In this document: piece after piece, positions 49,227 through 59,098 of the stretch | Position numbering within the stretch: the stretch's first letter is position 1 | Layout: each line of letters starts with the position of its first letter | Assembly: GCA_029562975.1 (NCBI GenBank) | Contig: JAKQTR010000038.1 | Location: 248,001 to 312,000 of the forward strand | Reading direction: 5' to 3' | DNA: 64,000 nucleotides | Origin: Acidobacteriota bacterium | GTDB taxonomy: Bacteria > Acidobacteriota > Vicinamibacteria > Vicinamibacterales > JAKQTR01 | Position numbers and translations under genes: made by a program | The notes under the pieces: generated by a model | Told to the model about the DNA's origin: nothing | Databases searched by the model: none | Seen by the model: only the letters and a program-made list of their open reading frames with translations

Positions 49227-51635
49227 CTACCTGAGTTTCCACTCGTGAATGCCCGCGGAGAATCCCTCGGGCAAGCTTACCTCCAGCCGGACGGCAGTCG
49301 TCGTCACCGGCGTGAAGCGGACGGTATTGTAACGGTCGAGCGCCACGCCGTACTCGCCGCTGGTTTCCACCGGCAGCCATGCGTCGCCCCGCTTGTACAC
49401 GAGGCGCCAGGTCCTCGGCGCCCGGCAACCGCCCTCGCTCGTGTCGGCATACCAGTAGACGGACGCCTCGGAGACGGTCGTGTCCGGCGGGAGGTCGTAC
49501 TGGACCCATTCGAGGCTGCCCGTCTTGGGGCGCCAGTGCATGTACAGCGGTTCCCGGTCGCCCGACCGCGCCGGCTCGTACTGTTCGTTGAGCCCCTCCA
49601 GCCCGCGGGCGCCTTCGGACGCCGAGACGCGCGCCTGCGACGCCACCGTGGGCTCCGGCGCCGGCCTGGCCTTGGCGGGATCGCGCGCGAGCCAGACCGC
49701 CATCTCCCCTGGCCCGCGGTGCGCCCACGCGTAGTACGGAATGAGCGTCAGCGGCACGCGCTGCGACTGAACGGCGCCTTCCTGCATGCTGAGCGCCGTC
49801 GCCCGGCCCGTGATGGCGACGATGCCGCCCAGTTGCGAAGGGCGCCACTCGGTTGCCCACGACGGCGCGCTGTCGATCACCAGGTTCGTGACGCGTCCGC
49901 CGTGATCCACGGACTCGGCGGCGTAGACGATCGGGCCCCGCTCGATGGCCACGCGGCCCTCGTCGGCGGCGACCGCGGGGTGCGCCACCACGCGGCGGAC
50001 CGGCATCGGAAGGTGCAGGTCCACCGTGTCGCCGGCCGCCCATTCCCGGGCGATGGCGGCGAAGCCGCGCTCGAGCCTGATCGGCACGAGCAGGCCGTTG
50101 ACCTTGAGCGACACCGAGTCTCGGACAGGCTCCGCGTCCCGGTAGAGGTCGCCCGGGACCGGCCTGCCGAGCGACCAGCCGGGCACCCTCACCATCAGCG
50201 TGAAACGGGCCGGTCTCGCCGGCGAGACCGTGACACGGACATCGCCGTCCCAAGGATACCGTGTCTGCTGTTCTATCCCGACGGTCCCGACCGGCGTCGA
50301 GACCTGCGCCCGGCCCTGCGCGAACAGGCTGACGAACACCCGGTCGCCCGCCGTCGCGTACACGTGCGAGGGCACCGACAAGATGAAGCGGGGCAGGTTG
50401 CTCGGGCAGCAGGCGCACGCGAACCACGGGCTGCGCGCATGCTGTCCCAGCGACAGGAGAGGGTTCGGGTAGAAGAACGTGTCCCCCGCCAATGAGAGGC
50501 CCGAGAGCATCGCGTTGTACACGGCGCGCTCGTAGACGTCCATGTAGCGCGCGTCCAGCTTCAGCAGGAACATCCGGTGGTTCCAGAGCGCATTGGCGAT
50601 GGACGCGCAGGTTTCCGCGTACGCCGAGTTCGTGAGCTCATAGGCCGGGCCGAATCCCTCCCACTCGCCCTCGGCGCCGATGCCGCCGGTCAGGTAGAGC
50701 TTCCGGAGCACGACATCGTCCCAGATGCGGTCGAGGGCGGCCACGTAACGGGCTGCGCCCGTCAGGGCGGCGACGTCCGCCATGGCCGTGTACATGTACG
50801 CGGCGCGGACCGCGTGGCCGACGGCCTCGTCCTGGTCTACGACCGGCTTGTGATCCTGCGCGTACTCGCCGTACAGTTGGTGCCCCGCTGCATTCCCGCG
50901 CTCGTCCAGGAAGAACTTGGCGAGCGTCAGGTAGCGCCGGTTGCCCGTGACGCGGAAGAGCCTGACCAGCCCGATCTCGATCTCCTGGTGCCCCGGCGGA
51001 TACCGGAGGCCGGCGGGCCCGAACGTCCGGTCCACGAGATCGGCGTTCTTCGTGGCCACGTCCAGCAGGGTCTTCTTCCCGGTGGCCTGGTAGTGCGCGA
51101 CGGCCGCCTCGTAGAGATGTCCCGCGTTGTACAGCTCGTGGCTGTCCCGCTCGTTCGTCCAACGCGCGCTCCCGGCCATCGGCATGGTCCGGGCGGGATC
51201 GATCGTCCGGGCGGTGAACAGGTAGCCGTCGGGCTCCTGCGCTTTGGCGATCTTCGCGATCAGCGCGTCGAGGTAGGCATCCAGCGCCGGGTCGGCGCGC
51301 CTGGCCAGCGCGTACGACGCGCCTTCAATGAGCTTGAACACGTCGGAGTCGTCGAAGGAGTAGCGGGTGCAGAACGCGCCGTCCGCCTCGCCTCCGGCGA
51401 TCTCGAAGTTCCTGATCCGCCCGGTCAGTTCGCTCTGCCTGAAGGCGGCGCCGAGCGTCACCGCCTCGACCGTCGCGAGGCGGGAGGACCAGAAGCCGTC
51501 GTTGAACGTGACCGCGGCGGCCGGGACGGGTGCGCCCGGATAGTCCACGGGCGGACCATCTGCCGGCCGGTTCGCGATCGCGGCCAGGACGGCGGCTGCG
51601 AGGACGGCGACGCCGGCGATGTTCGGTCTCCGCAT
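49227..51635 (-). CDS. GH127-family beta-L-arabinofuranosidase-like glycosidase
   Basis: Exported glycoside hydrolase of the GH127 (DUF1680) family, likely releasing L-arabinofuranose from plant or bacterial glycans. The 802-residue precursor has an N-terminal signal-like hydrophobic stretch (about 5-20) and an alpha/alpha barrel with the metal-cysteine centre: AETCAS (about 340, Glu and Cys) and ACCPSN (about 408). Both fit the Zn-Cys site of the Bifidobacterium enzyme HypBA1. A C-terminal discoidin-like or carbohydrate-binding part follows at about 690-800. ATG 51635 is chosen as the natural signal-peptide start. It is first in the five-gene minus-strand unit. Confidence 0.88.
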   Translation of the reverse strand: MRRPNIAGVAVLAAAVLAAIANRPADGPPVDYPGAPVPAAAVTFNDGFWSSRLATVEAVTLGAAFRQSELTGRIRNFEIAGGEADGAFCTRYSFDDSDVFKLIEGASYALARRADPALDAYLDALIAKIAKAQEPDGYLFTARTIDPARTMPMAGSARWTNERDSHELYNAGHLYEAAVAHYQATGKKTLLDVATKNADLVDRTFGPAGLRYPPGHQEIEIGLVRLFRVTGNRRYLTLAKFFLDERGNAAGHQLYGEYAQDHKPVVDQDEAVGHAVRAAYMYTAMADVAALTGAARYVAALDRIWDDVVLRKLYLTGGIGAEGEWEGFGPAYELTNSAYAETCASIANALWNHRMFLLKLDARYMDVYERAVYNAMLSGLSLAGDTFFYPNPLLSLGQHARSPWFACACCPSNLPRFILSVPSHVYATAGDRVFVSLFAQGRAQVSTPVGTVGIEQQTRYPWDGDVRVTVSPARPARFTLMVRVPGWSLGRPVPGDLYRDAEPVRDSVSLKVNGLLVPIRLERGFAAIAREWAAGDTVDLHLPMPVRRVVAHPAVAADEGRVAIERGPIVYAAESVDHGGRVTNLVIDSAPSWATEWRPSQLGGIVAITGRATALSMQEGAVQSQRVPLTLIPYYAWAHRGPGEMAVWLARDPAKARPAPEPTVASQARVSASEGARGLEGLNEQYEPARSGDREPLYMHWRPKTGSLEWVQYDLPPDTTVSEASVYWYADTSEGGCRAPRTWRLVYKRGDAWLPVETSGEYGVALDRYNTVRFTPVTTTAVRLEVSLPEGFSAGIHEWKLR

Positions 51636-51787
51636 GCTCGAGTCCCCCAGGGGCCCATCGGACGGCCGCGCCATCGGCGCCCGCGCGCCGCCGCAGGCTG
51701 AATCTAGCGCAAGTCCGGGGATCAACGCGAGCGCTTCGCCCCGGGCTGCCCGCCAGTCTGCTACGATGTCGGCAAGCCGGCCCGGCC

Positions 51788-51794
51788 GGGGAGG
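51788..51794 (+). promoter_or_regulatory. Ribosome-binding site GGGGAGG deciding the dCMP deaminase start
   Basis: GGGGAGG lies five bases before TTG 51800 and overlaps GTG 51794, so TTG 51800 is the more likely start codon. Confidence 0.5.
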
Positions 51795-51799
51795 TGCCC

Positions 51800-52276
51800 T
51801 TGGCAGACACCACAGCGTCGCTCGTCGAGCACATCGCCCGGGTCCTGGACGCGTCGGCCGATCGCCCGTCGTGGGACGACTACTTCATGGCGATCACGCT
51901 GCTGCTGGCGTCGAGGTCCGCGTGCGGCCGCCTCCATGTCGGCTGCGTGCTGGTGTCGGGCGGTGACCACCGGAACCGCATTGTCGCCGCCGGCTACAAC
52001 GGCTTCCTGCCAGCCGCGCCCCACCGTTCGCGCCTCCGCGACGGGCACGAGCAGGCGACGGTGCACGCCGAGCAGAACGCGATCGCGGACGCGGCGCGGC
52101 GGGGCGTCAGCGTGGCGGGTTCGGTCGCCTACATCTCGCACTTCCCGTGCCTCAACTGCGCGAAGATGCTCGCGGCCGCCGGCGTGCGCGAGATCAAGTA
52201 CCACGACGACTACAACAACGACGGCCTCGTGCTGGAGCTGCTGGCCGACGCCGGCGTGACGATCTCGAAGTACTGA
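51800..52276 (+). CDS. dCMP deaminase / ComEB-type zinc deaminase
   Basis: Zinc-dependent deaminase of 158 residues, probably converting dCMP to dUMP for thymidylate synthesis. The metal site is visible in VHAEQNAI (about 88-95) and in PCLNCAKML (about 116-124). An AGYNGFL loop (about 66) and WDDYFMAITLLLASRS (about 20-35) support the dCMP-deaminase group over cytosine deaminase. A TTG start is used because of a strong Shine-Dalgarno sequence. It is divergent from GH127. Confidence 0.88.
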   Translation: MADTTASLVEHIARVLDASADRPSWDDYFMAITLLLASRSACGRLHVGCVLVSGGDHRNRIVAAGYNGFLPAAPHRSRLRDGHEQATVHAEQNAIADAARRGVSVAGSVAYISHFPCLNCAKMLAAAGVREIKYHDDYNNDGLVLELLADAGVTISKY

Positions 52277-52309
52277 CGCGGCGCGCGGCCGCCGGACCGA
52301 GAGCCGGAC

Positions 52310-53482
52310 TCAGCGCGGACCGCGTGGGCGAGGCGCCCGGGCCGACGCCCCGGCGCATGCGGCCCATTCCCGCTCGAAATCACCGAGCGAAATCTGGATC
52401 CAGGACTCGAAGGCGGGCTCGAGCGGCTCGCCTGCCGACAGGTCTCTCAGAAGCCCCATGACCCGCACAGGACCGGCCCGATCCAGCAGAGCCTGCACGG
52501 CCAGCGCGCTCACGCCGTAGGCGAGGGCCACGCGATCGGCCGGCAGCGACGCGAACGAGCGCCGCAGGTCCTTGAGCGGGATCGCCGCCTGCGCCCGCGA
52601 CAGTTCGCGTTCGGCCCGCTCGAGGCCACCCGGCTCGAGGGCCGTGGCCAGCCCCTCGTTGAGCCACGCCGGCACGCCGGTCGGCGCCGCGCTGAACAGC
52701 AGCGCGTGGACGTACTCGTGGGTCAGCACCCGCTCGAGTTCCTCGCGATTGTCCAGGCCGCCCCGGACGGGAAGACGGATCCGCCCATCGAAAAGCCCCC
52801 CGCTCCATCCGGGCGTACGGGTGACGTCGCGAAACTGCTGCTGAGTGTAGAGGACGACCGTGACGGGTTCTGGCGGATAGACCAGCAGGTAATCGCCGAC
52901 GCGCGCATAGGCGGCTTCGAGGATGTCGACGGCCGCCGAGGCCAACTGCTCTTCCGCTCGGCCCTCGAAGAGCACCGTGAAGTGCCCGCCCCGGGTCTGC
53001 TGGAACTGGTCATGAAGGAAGGATTCCTTCCTCCAGTCCTCGAGACGCGCGAGCAGCTGCTCGTGATCCGGCGCGCGGACGAGGGCGGCCTCGTAGACCC
53101 GGATCGCGCCCTCGACGTCGCCGGCCTCGTGGAGCAGCGTGCCCAGGAGCTGCGACGCCGGCGTCAGCGCCGGATCGATCCGCAGGGCGCGCGTGAGGGC
53201 GTCTCTCGCGTCCACGGCGCGGCCGAGGCGCCGGGCGACAATGGCCGACCCGACGAGCAGCGCGGCATCATCCGGCCTCGACGCGAGGGCCCGTGTGAAG
53301 GCCGCCTCGGCATCCTTGTAGCGAGCCTCCTCGAGAGCCTGCCAGGCCGCGCGGGCCTGGTCGGTCTGAGGAACCACGACCGCCAGCGACTGTGCCGGCG
53401 CGGGGGCGGCGAGCGCCGCCGCCAGAGCCACCAGCACGGTCAGCCGCATCACGCGAAAGCGCCGGACTCGAAACGCGGGCAT
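52310..53482 (-). CDS. TPR and gluzincin-type (peptidase MA-like) exported protein
   Basis: A 390-residue exported protein. It has a signal peptide (about 12-31, ending in PAQS), a set of TPR-like helices (about 40-150), then a peptidase-MA-type zinc-protease domain with HEYVHALLF (about 255) and the third-ligand segment WLNEGLATALE (about 275). This is common in Acidobacteria and of unknown substrate. ATG 53482 is used; the ATG at 53449 would begin directly at the signal peptide. The preceding gene on this strand, YyaL, ends at 53493. Confidence 0.8.
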   Translation of the reverse strand: MPAFRVRRFRVMRLTVLVALAAALAAPAPAQSLAVVVPQTDQARAAWQALEEARYKDAEAAFTRALASRPDDAALLVGSAIVARRLGRAVDARDALTRALRIDPALTPASQLLGTLLHEAGDVEGAIRVYEAALVRAPDHEQLLARLEDWRKESFLHDQFQQTRGGHFTVLFEGRAEEQLASAAVDILEAAYARVGDYLLVYPPEPVTVVLYTQQQFRDVTRTPGWSGGLFDGRIRLPVRGGLDNREELERVLTHEYVHALLFSAAPTGVPAWLNEGLATALEPGGLERAERELSRAQAAIPLKDLRRSFASLPADRVALAYGVSALAVQALLDRAGPVRVMGLLRDLSAGEPLEPAFESWIQISLGDFEREWAACAGASARAPRPRGPR

Positions 53483-53492
53483 GCCGCCCCCA

Positions 53493-55412
53493 TCATATCC
53501 CCGCGCGGCCTCCCCCCTGCGGGCGGCGCGCGCCGGCCCGCACGACGTGGCGGCGGCGCCGGCCGTGCCACTCGGACAAGGCCGCGAGCAGCATCGGCAC
53601 GCTCCGGCCGGCCTCCGCCAGGCGGGCTGCTGAGCCGCGGAAGACCAGGGCGATGTCGGCTTCGCGGCGCCGCTCTCCCTGCGCGCCGGCGAGCGCCAGG
53701 AGGTTCCGCACACCGACCGAGGTGGCCGAGGGCTCCGCGCCGTCGTGCCCGTCCTTCATTCGAACGATGAGCGAGCGATCCCGGCCCGAGGTCGCGAACC
53801 AGCCGCCCGACGACCGGTCCCAGAAGAGGTCGTCCTGTCGGTGCTGGAGGTCGAGCGCCCAGTCGAGCCACTCGGGGCCGCCGCCAGCCTCGTACAGCTC
53901 GATCAGCCCCCAGACCAGACAGGCGTAGTCCTCGGCGAAGCCCTCGACCGAGACCGCGCCCGCGCGCCAGCGACGGAAGAGCGTTCGCGCCTCCGGATTC
54001 CAGAGGCGCGCCTTCGCGAACCGCGCCGCGCGGCACGCGGCGTCCAGGTAAGCCGCGCGCCCCAGCTGGCGCGCGCCGCGCGCGAAGGCCGCGATCATCA
54101 GCCCGTTCCAGGCTGCAAGCACCTTGTCGTCGCGAAGCGGCCTCGGGCGCGCGGCGCGCGCGGCGAGCATCGCGGCCTTCGCGCCGGCGAGCAGCCGCCT
54201 GACCTGGCCGAGCGGGAGCCGGTGCCGGGCCGCGAGCGCCTCGGCCGGCATGGCGACGTGCAGCAGGTTCCGGCCGGCGAACTCGCCGTGCGGATCGATC
54301 GGCGCGTTGCCCTGGCGCTCGATCCCGAAGTGCTCGGACACGAGCGGCGCGCGGTCGCCGAGGAGCGCGTCGACCTCCTCCGCGCTCCACAGGTAGAACG
54401 CGCCTTCTGACGCCCGCCGTTCGGCCGGCATGGCGCCGGCCGGCGGCACGCTGTCGGCGTCCTCGGCCGAGTAGAACTCCCCGTCCGGCCCGGTCATGTC
54501 GCGCAGGACGTAGTCCAGCGTCTCGCCGGCGATCTCGGCCAGCGCTTCGTCCGAAGACGCATCGGCCGCGTCGAGCAGCGCAATCACGAGCTGGGCCTGG
54601 TCGTAGAGCATCTTCTCGAAGTGCGGCAGGCGCCAGTCGGGATCCACGGCGTAGCGATGGAACCCTCCGCCGATGTGATCGCGGATGCCGCCCGACGCGA
54701 TCGCCCGCAACGTCCTGACCGCCATCTCGAGCGGCGCCTCCGATCCCGTACGCCGGTGCTCCTGGAGCAGGAACAGCAGCTCCGAGGCGCGCGGGAACTT
54801 GGGCGCTCGGCCGAATCCGCCTCGCTGGCGGTCGAACGACGCCGCGAGTTCCGCCACCGCGCGATCGAGCACGTCCGTGCCGGGCACGCCCCCGGCGGAG
54901 GGTGCAGGCGATGCGGCCAGTTGCCGCAGGTGCGCGGCCGCCCGCCGGGCGGCGTCGGCCACCCCGCGTCGGTCGTCCCGCCACGCCCGCGCGATCTCGC
55001 CGAGGAGCGCCGCGAATCCGGGCCGGCCGCCGCGATTGTCGGGCGGGAAGTAAGTGCCGCCGAAGAACGGCTCCAGGTCGGGCGTGAGCCAGACGCTCAT
55101 CGGCCACCCGCCGGCCCCCGTCGTCGCCTGCACGTACAGCATGTAGAGGCGATCCACGTCGGGGCGTTCCTCCCGGTCCACCTTGACCGGCACGAACCGG
55201 GCGTTCAATTGCGCTGCCACCGCGGGATCCTCGAAGGATTCGTGCGCCATGACGTGGCACCAATGGCAGGTGGCGTAACCGATCGAGAGGAAGACGGGGC
55301 GATCCTCCAGCCTAGCGCGCGCAAACGCCTCCTCGCCCCAGGGATGCCAGTCCACGGGGTTCGAGGCGTGCTGCAGGAGGTAAGGGCTGAGTTCGGACGC
55401 GAGGCGGTTCAC
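53493..55412 (-). CDS. YyaL/DUF255 thioredoxin-domain protein, C-terminus apparently shortened
   Basis: A 639-residue protein of the YyaL family, with an N-terminal thioredoxin-like domain and a six-hairpin glycosidase-like part; its reaction is unknown. The N-terminus [21 protein letters not shown] and the redox motif TCHWCHVM (about 48-55) are typical. [36 protein letters not shown] and [11 protein letters not shown] are recognised. It ends soon after '[12 protein letters not shown]', where family members continue for some 60-90 residues and end with a Cys-rich tail, so the 3' end looks truncated. GTG 55412 is used. YihY lies just upstream. Confidence 0.88.
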   Translation of the reverse strand: MNRLASELSPYLLQHASNPVDWHPWGEEAFARARLEDRPVFLSIGYATCHWCHVMAHESFEDPAVAAQLNARFVPVKVDREERPDVDRLYMLYVQATTGAGGWPMSVWLTPDLEPFFGGTYFPPDNRGGRPGFAALLGEIARAWRDDRRGVADAARRAAAHLRQLAASPAPSAGGVPGTDVLDRAVAELAASFDRQRGGFGRAPKFPRASELLFLLQEHRRTGSEAPLEMAVRTLRAIASGGIRDHIGGGFHRYAVDPDWRLPHFEKMLYDQAQLVIALLDAADASSDEALAEIAGETLDYVLRDMTGPDGEFYSAEDADSVPPAGAMPAERRASEGAFYLWSAEEVDALLGDRAPLVSEHFGIERQGNAPIDPHGEFAGRNLLHVAMPAEALAARHRLPLGQVRRLLAGAKAAMLAARAARPRPLRDDKVLAAWNGLMIAAFARGARQLGRAAYLDAACRAARFAKARLWNPEARTLFRRWRAGAVSVEGFAEDYACLVWGLIELYEAGGGPEWLDWALDLQHRQDDLFWDRSSGGWFATSGRDRSLIVRMKDGHDGAEPSATSVGVRNLLALAGAQGERRREADIALVFRGSAARLAEAGRSVPMLLAALSEWHGRRRRHVVRAGARRPQGGGRAGI

Positions 55413-55417
55413 GGTCC

Positions 55418-56365
55418 TTACGACGCGTTCAGCGGCAGGGCGGGTCCGCGCAGCTCGCGGCGGATGCGCGGGATCGCGGCCGTGAACTCGACGCCGAAGA
55501 GCAGGATGACGGCCGAGACGTACACCCAGATGAGGAACCAGACGACGGTGGCGATGGAGCCGTGGACGCTGGCCTGCGCAAACGAGCGCACGTACCACGA
55601 GAACGCCTCGTAGGCCCCCCGCCAGAGAATGGCGGTCACCACGGCCCCCGGCCACACGTCCCGGAACCGCACCTTCGTGTTCGGCACGAAGTAGAAAATC
55701 AGCCCGACAATCAGCACGAACACCAGGAACGCGCTCAGGGGACTGCCGAAGCCCGACAGGCCCGCGAGGAACGGGAGCCTGGCCAGAAGGAGCGTGAACC
55801 ACGATTCGCCCCTTACCTTGGCCGCACTGAGCAGGAGCAGCGCGGCGAAGAGCATCAGCCCGGCGGCCGCCATCATGAGGAGCGAGAACCAGCGGTGCTG
55901 CCAGAAGCTCCGCGGGCGCTCCACGGCCCAGGCATGGTTCACGGCCGTACTGATCGCGCCAAAGACGCCCTGCGAGGCCCAGAGCAGGCCCAGCGCGCCG
56001 CCGATGCCGAGCTTGATCCGGGTTCCCCAGAACACGTTCACGTTGTTCGCGAGGAAGTCGGGCTGCGCCGGGAAGTAGCGCAGGACGAACTCCACGACCT
56101 CGACGCGCAGGTCGCGGCCCGCCGGGACGGCGCCGAGAACGGACATCGACAGCAGCAGGAACGGCAGGAACGACAGGAGCGCGTAGTAGGCGATGGCGGC
56201 GGCGTGCGTCAGGTCGTCGCTGCCCCAGGCGAGTTCGATAATACCGCGCCAGGCGGCCCGTCCCATCAGCGACAGGCCGTCGCGGCCTTGTCGGGCGAGC
56301 CGGCGCAGCCGACCGGTCGCCGGGTTTGTCTCCGGAGGGGGAAGGTCCTCGTCAGACACCGTCAC
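55418..56365 (-). CDS. YihY/BrkB-family membrane protein
   Basis: A 315-residue integral membrane protein of the YihY (formerly 'ribonuclease BN') family, with about six helices between 50 and 300. The signature segments are [39 protein letters not shown] (both quoted at the core) and [17 protein letters not shown]. Its true role is unknown; RNase BN activity was misassigned to this family. GTG 56365 is chosen, with GTG 56359 as an alternative. It lies five bases upstream of the YyaL start and 14 bases behind the YtxH-like gene, so the three form a unit. Confidence 0.9.
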   Translation of the reverse strand: MTVSDEDLPPPETNPATGRLRRLARQGRDGLSLMGRAAWRGIIELAWGSDDLTHAAAIAYYALLSFLPFLLLSMSVLGAVPAGRDLRVEVVEFVLRYFPAQPDFLANNVNVFWGTRIKLGIGGALGLLWASQGVFGAISTAVNHAWAVERPRSFWQHRWFSLLMMAAAGLMLFAALLLLSAAKVRGESWFTLLLARLPFLAGLSGFGSPLSAFLVFVLIVGLIFYFVPNTKVRFRDVWPGAVVTAILWRGAYEAFSWYVRSFAQASVHGSIATVVWFLIWVYVSAVILLFGVEFTAAIPRIRRELRGPALPLNAS

Positions 56366-56379
56366 GCGCCATCCGCGTT

Positions 56380-56655
56380 TCAGTACCCCTCGGCCTCGTT
56401 CCGGTCCCCGCCCGCGGTCCGGGGGCCCAGTCCGCGCCGGAACGATCGCAGCGTCAGAAATCCGTCCGCCGCCGCCGCCATGGCCCGCTCCGCGGCCTCT
56501 CCAAGCCGCCGCAACTCGCCGAGGACCTCGTCGAGCCCCGGGTCGAGACGCTCGCGCAACCGACGCCCGGCCGCCGTCAGGAAGAGGTAGCCGACGAGGC
56601 CTCCGACAAGGGCGCCCACCCCGGCCGACACCGCTACCCGGGCCCGGTCCTCCAC
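56380..56655 (-). CDS. YtxH-like small protein with a membrane helix
   Basis: A 91-residue protein with one hydrophobic N-terminal helix (about 5-24, with AGVGALVGGLVGYLFLTAAG) followed by charged helices, as in YtxH-like stress proteins. GTG 56655 is chosen because GGAGGAGGAGAG lies just upstream; the longer frame begins in noise. The YihY gene follows after 14 bases. No function is assigned. Confidence 0.6.
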   Translation of the reverse strand: MEDRARVAVSAGVGALVGGLVGYLFLTAAGRRLRERLDPGLDEVLGELRRLGEAAERAMAAAADGFLTLRSFRRGLGPRTAGGDRNEAEGY

Positions 56656-56835
56656 GGCTCTCCTCCTCCCGCGACGCGTGTCGCGCTGTGCCGACAAGAT
56701 ACCGCAAGCGGCCCGATCGCCGCCAGCCCGCTCGTCCTGGGGGCCTGCCGGCCCGAGCCGCGGCGCGTGCGGCCCGGCGAGGCGGAGCTTGACGAGGCTG
56801 CCGCCCCTGGCCCGCATGGAGGCGGCGGAGGCGGC

Positions 56836-57648
56836 CTAGTCGGGACGACCGGCGCAGGGGGAAATCAGGAACCGCGCCGCGCGCTCGAAGCGGCCCGCCC
56901 AGGCCGACTCGTGGTGCGCCGCGCCCCGTTCCTCGACATACATCAGGCCATGGCGAGGCCCGCCCGCCCTCCGCCTGAGGAGCCGCGCCATGGCCCGGGC
57001 GTCCCGCACGGCCCGCCGCTCTTCGCCCGTCCCGATGTCGAGGTAGATCGCGCCGGACCAGGGCGCGCGGCTGTTCTTCACGACGTCGAAGATCGCTCCT
57101 CCGCCGAACCACAGCGACGGGCTCATCACGCCGGCGAATCCAAACACGGTGTCATGGCGGAAGAACCCGTACAGGCTGATGAGCCCCCCCATCGACGACC
57201 CCATGATCCCGGTGCAGGCCCGATCGGGCCGCGTCCGGAAGCGGCGGTCGATTTCAGGCTTCAGCGTCCGGACCACGAACTCGAGATAGCGGTCTCCGCG
57301 GCCGCCGCCGCGCCGCTCGTCCCGAAACGGGCTGTACTCGTCCACCCGCTCCATGCCCATGTTCGGGATCGCCACGGCGATTGCCTCAATGCCCTCGCCT
57401 GCGAGACGTTCGAGCGTCTCGTTGACGCGCCACTCGCCGGCGAACGACGTCACCGGGTCGAACAGGTTCTGGCCGTCGTGCATGTAGACGACGGGAAACG
57501 GCCCTCCGCCCCGCTGGTGGGACGGCGGCAGGTAGACCAGGACGTCGCGAGTGTTGCCGAGCTCCGGACTCGTCACGCCGGCGAGAACCCGGATGTCGCC
57601 CGCGAGGGGCTTCCCAACAGGCCGCGCTACCACGTCGCTCGCTGTCAT
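56836..57648 (-). CDS. Esterase (putative esterase D family)
   Basis: A 270-residue alpha/beta hydrolase of the esterase-D/FrsA-like group. The nucleophile elbow is GSSMGG (about 155), and TRDVLVYLPPSH, VVYMHDGQNLFDP and a C-terminal GAAHHESAW with the catalytic His are typical. It looks cytoplasmic, with no signal peptide. It may release acyl groups from sugars or siderophores. It is divergent from the ATP-grasp gene at 57769. Confidence 0.88.
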   Translation of the reverse strand: MTASDVVARPVGKPLAGDIRVLAGVTSPELGNTRDVLVYLPPSHQRGGGPFPVVYMHDGQNLFDPVTSFAGEWRVNETLERLAGEGIEAIAVAIPNMGMERVDEYSPFRDERRGGGRGDRYLEFVVRTLKPEIDRRFRTRPDRACTGIMGSSMGGLISLYGFFRHDTVFGFAGVMSPSLWFGGGAIFDVVKNSRAPWSGAIYLDIGTGEERRAVRDARAMARLLRRRAGGPRHGLMYVEERGAAHHESAWAGRFERAARFLISPCAGRPD

Positions 57649-57768
57649 GCCAGTTCGACTGTCGAAGCAATCATCGTAGCCGGGAGACCGCCTGCCGGCC
57701 AAGAACGCGCGGGAGCCACCCCGCTGGTCTGGGGTAAGCTGGAAGCTCCATCCCCGACGGAGGCCGCC

Positions 57769-58974
57769 ATGACCGAAGCCGACGCACTGACGGTGCTCTG
57801 CCTCGCCAGCTACGAGAAGGGCGAGGAGTTCATGCGGGAATGCCATCGGCTGGGATGCCGGGTGCTGCTTGTGACGCTCGAAAGCCTCAAGAAGGCCGCC
57901 TGGCCTCGAGAGGCGATCACGGAAACCTTCTACATGCCCCGGGATCTCGGGCGCGAAGACCTGTTGAAGGGCGTCAGCCACATCGCCCGGACGCGCCGCC
58001 TCGATCGGATCGTCGCCCTCGACGATTTCGACGTGGAAACGGCGGCACTCCTGCGCGAACACCTCCGCGTGGCGGGCATGGGAGAGACGACGGCACGGTA
58101 CTTCCGGGACAAGCTGGCCGAGCGCATGAAGGCCCGGAGCGCCGGCATCCCGGTGCCGGACTTCGTGCACGTCCTGAACGACGAGGCCATCCGGGCGTTC
58201 GCGGCCGCCGTGGGCCCACCCTGGATCCTGAAGCCGCGTTCGCAGGCCGCGGCCATGGGTATGAAGCGCGTCGATCGCCTGGAGGACCTCTGGCCGGCCA
58301 TCGACTCGCTCGGCGACCGGAGGTCGTTCTACTTGCTCGAGCGCTTCGTGCCGGGCGACGTGTTCCACGTCGATGCCATCGTGCGCGGCCGGGCCGTGGT
58401 CTTCCAGGCGATGCACCGCTACGGCCAGCCGCCCTTCGAGGTCGCGCACGCCGGCGGGGTCTTCACGACGATGACCGTGCCGAAGCACGACCCGGCCTGG
58501 TCCGCTCTCGCGGCGATGAACCGCGACGTGCTGGCGCTCTTCGGCATGGTCCGGGGCGTGGCGCATACGGAGTTCATCCGGAACGCGGCAGACGGCGTCC
58601 TGCTCTTCCTCGAGACGTCCGCGCGCGTCGGAGGCGCCCATATCGTCGATCTGGTCGAGGCGGAAACGGGCCTCAACCTCTGGCGGGAGTGGGCGAGACT
58701 CGAAGTCGCGGGCGAGGACGGCGCCTACGATCCGCCGCCGCTGGCGGACAGGCATGCGGGGCTGGTGCTGACGCTGGCGCGGCAGGAGCGGCCCGACCTG
58801 TCCGCCTACGCGGATCCGGAGATCGTCTACCGGGTGAAGAAGCCCCACCACGCCGGTCTGATTGTGGCTTCGGCGGACCAGGCGCGCGTCCGCGCCCTGG
58901 TCGAGGAGTACGCGTCACGATTCACGGCGGACTTCTTCGCGTTCGCCCCGGCGCCCGAGGAACCGCCGGAATAG
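57769..58974 (+). CDS. ATP-grasp family protein
   Basis: A 401-residue ATP-grasp enzyme, of the kind joining a carboxylic acid to an amine or peptide with ATP. A pre-ATP-grasp part (about 1-105) is followed by the ATP-binding half with WILKPRSQAAAMGMKRV (about 145-160) and FYLLERFVPGDVFHVDAIV (about 187-205), and the Mg-binding LLFLETSARVGGAHI (about 282-296). There is no partner gene in a peptide or nucleotide pathway nearby. The family is broad (carnosine-synthase-like, D-Ala-D-Ala-like), so the substrate is unknown. It is followed by OsmC after 124 bases. Confidence 0.85.
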   Translation: MTEADALTVLCLASYEKGEEFMRECHRLGCRVLLVTLESLKKAAWPREAITETFYMPRDLGREDLLKGVSHIARTRRLDRIVALDDFDVETAALLREHLRVAGMGETTARYFRDKLAERMKARSAGIPVPDFVHVLNDEAIRAFAAAVGPPWILKPRSQAAAMGMKRVDRLEDLWPAIDSLGDRRSFYLLERFVPGDVFHVDAIVRGRAVVFQAMHRYGQPPFEVAHAGGVFTTMTVPKHDPAWSALAAMNRDVLALFGMVRGVAHTEFIRNAADGVLLFLETSARVGGAHIVDLVEAETGLNLWREWARLEVAGEDGAYDPPPLADRHAGLVLTLARQERPDLSAYADPEIVYRVKKPHHAGLIVASADQARVRALVEEYASRFTADFFAFAPAPEEPPE

Positions 58975-58987
58975 CGTGCCGACGTTG

Positions 58988-58993
58988 TATGCT
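58988..58993 (+). promoter_or_regulatory. Candidate -10 box TATGCT for osmC
   Basis: TATGCT lies 105 bases before the ATG at 59099, between the ATP-grasp and osmC genes. The RBS AAAGGAG is at about 59080-59086. A leader of about 98 bases would follow. No -35 box is convincing. Confidence 0.3.
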
Positions 58994-59098
58994 TAGGCGC
59001 ACCGGATCAGCGGCAGGCCGCCGTGACCCGACTGCGACACCCACTGCCCAGGCCGGGCCCTCCGCCCTGGGCGGACGTTACAAAGGAGCAGACCGATC

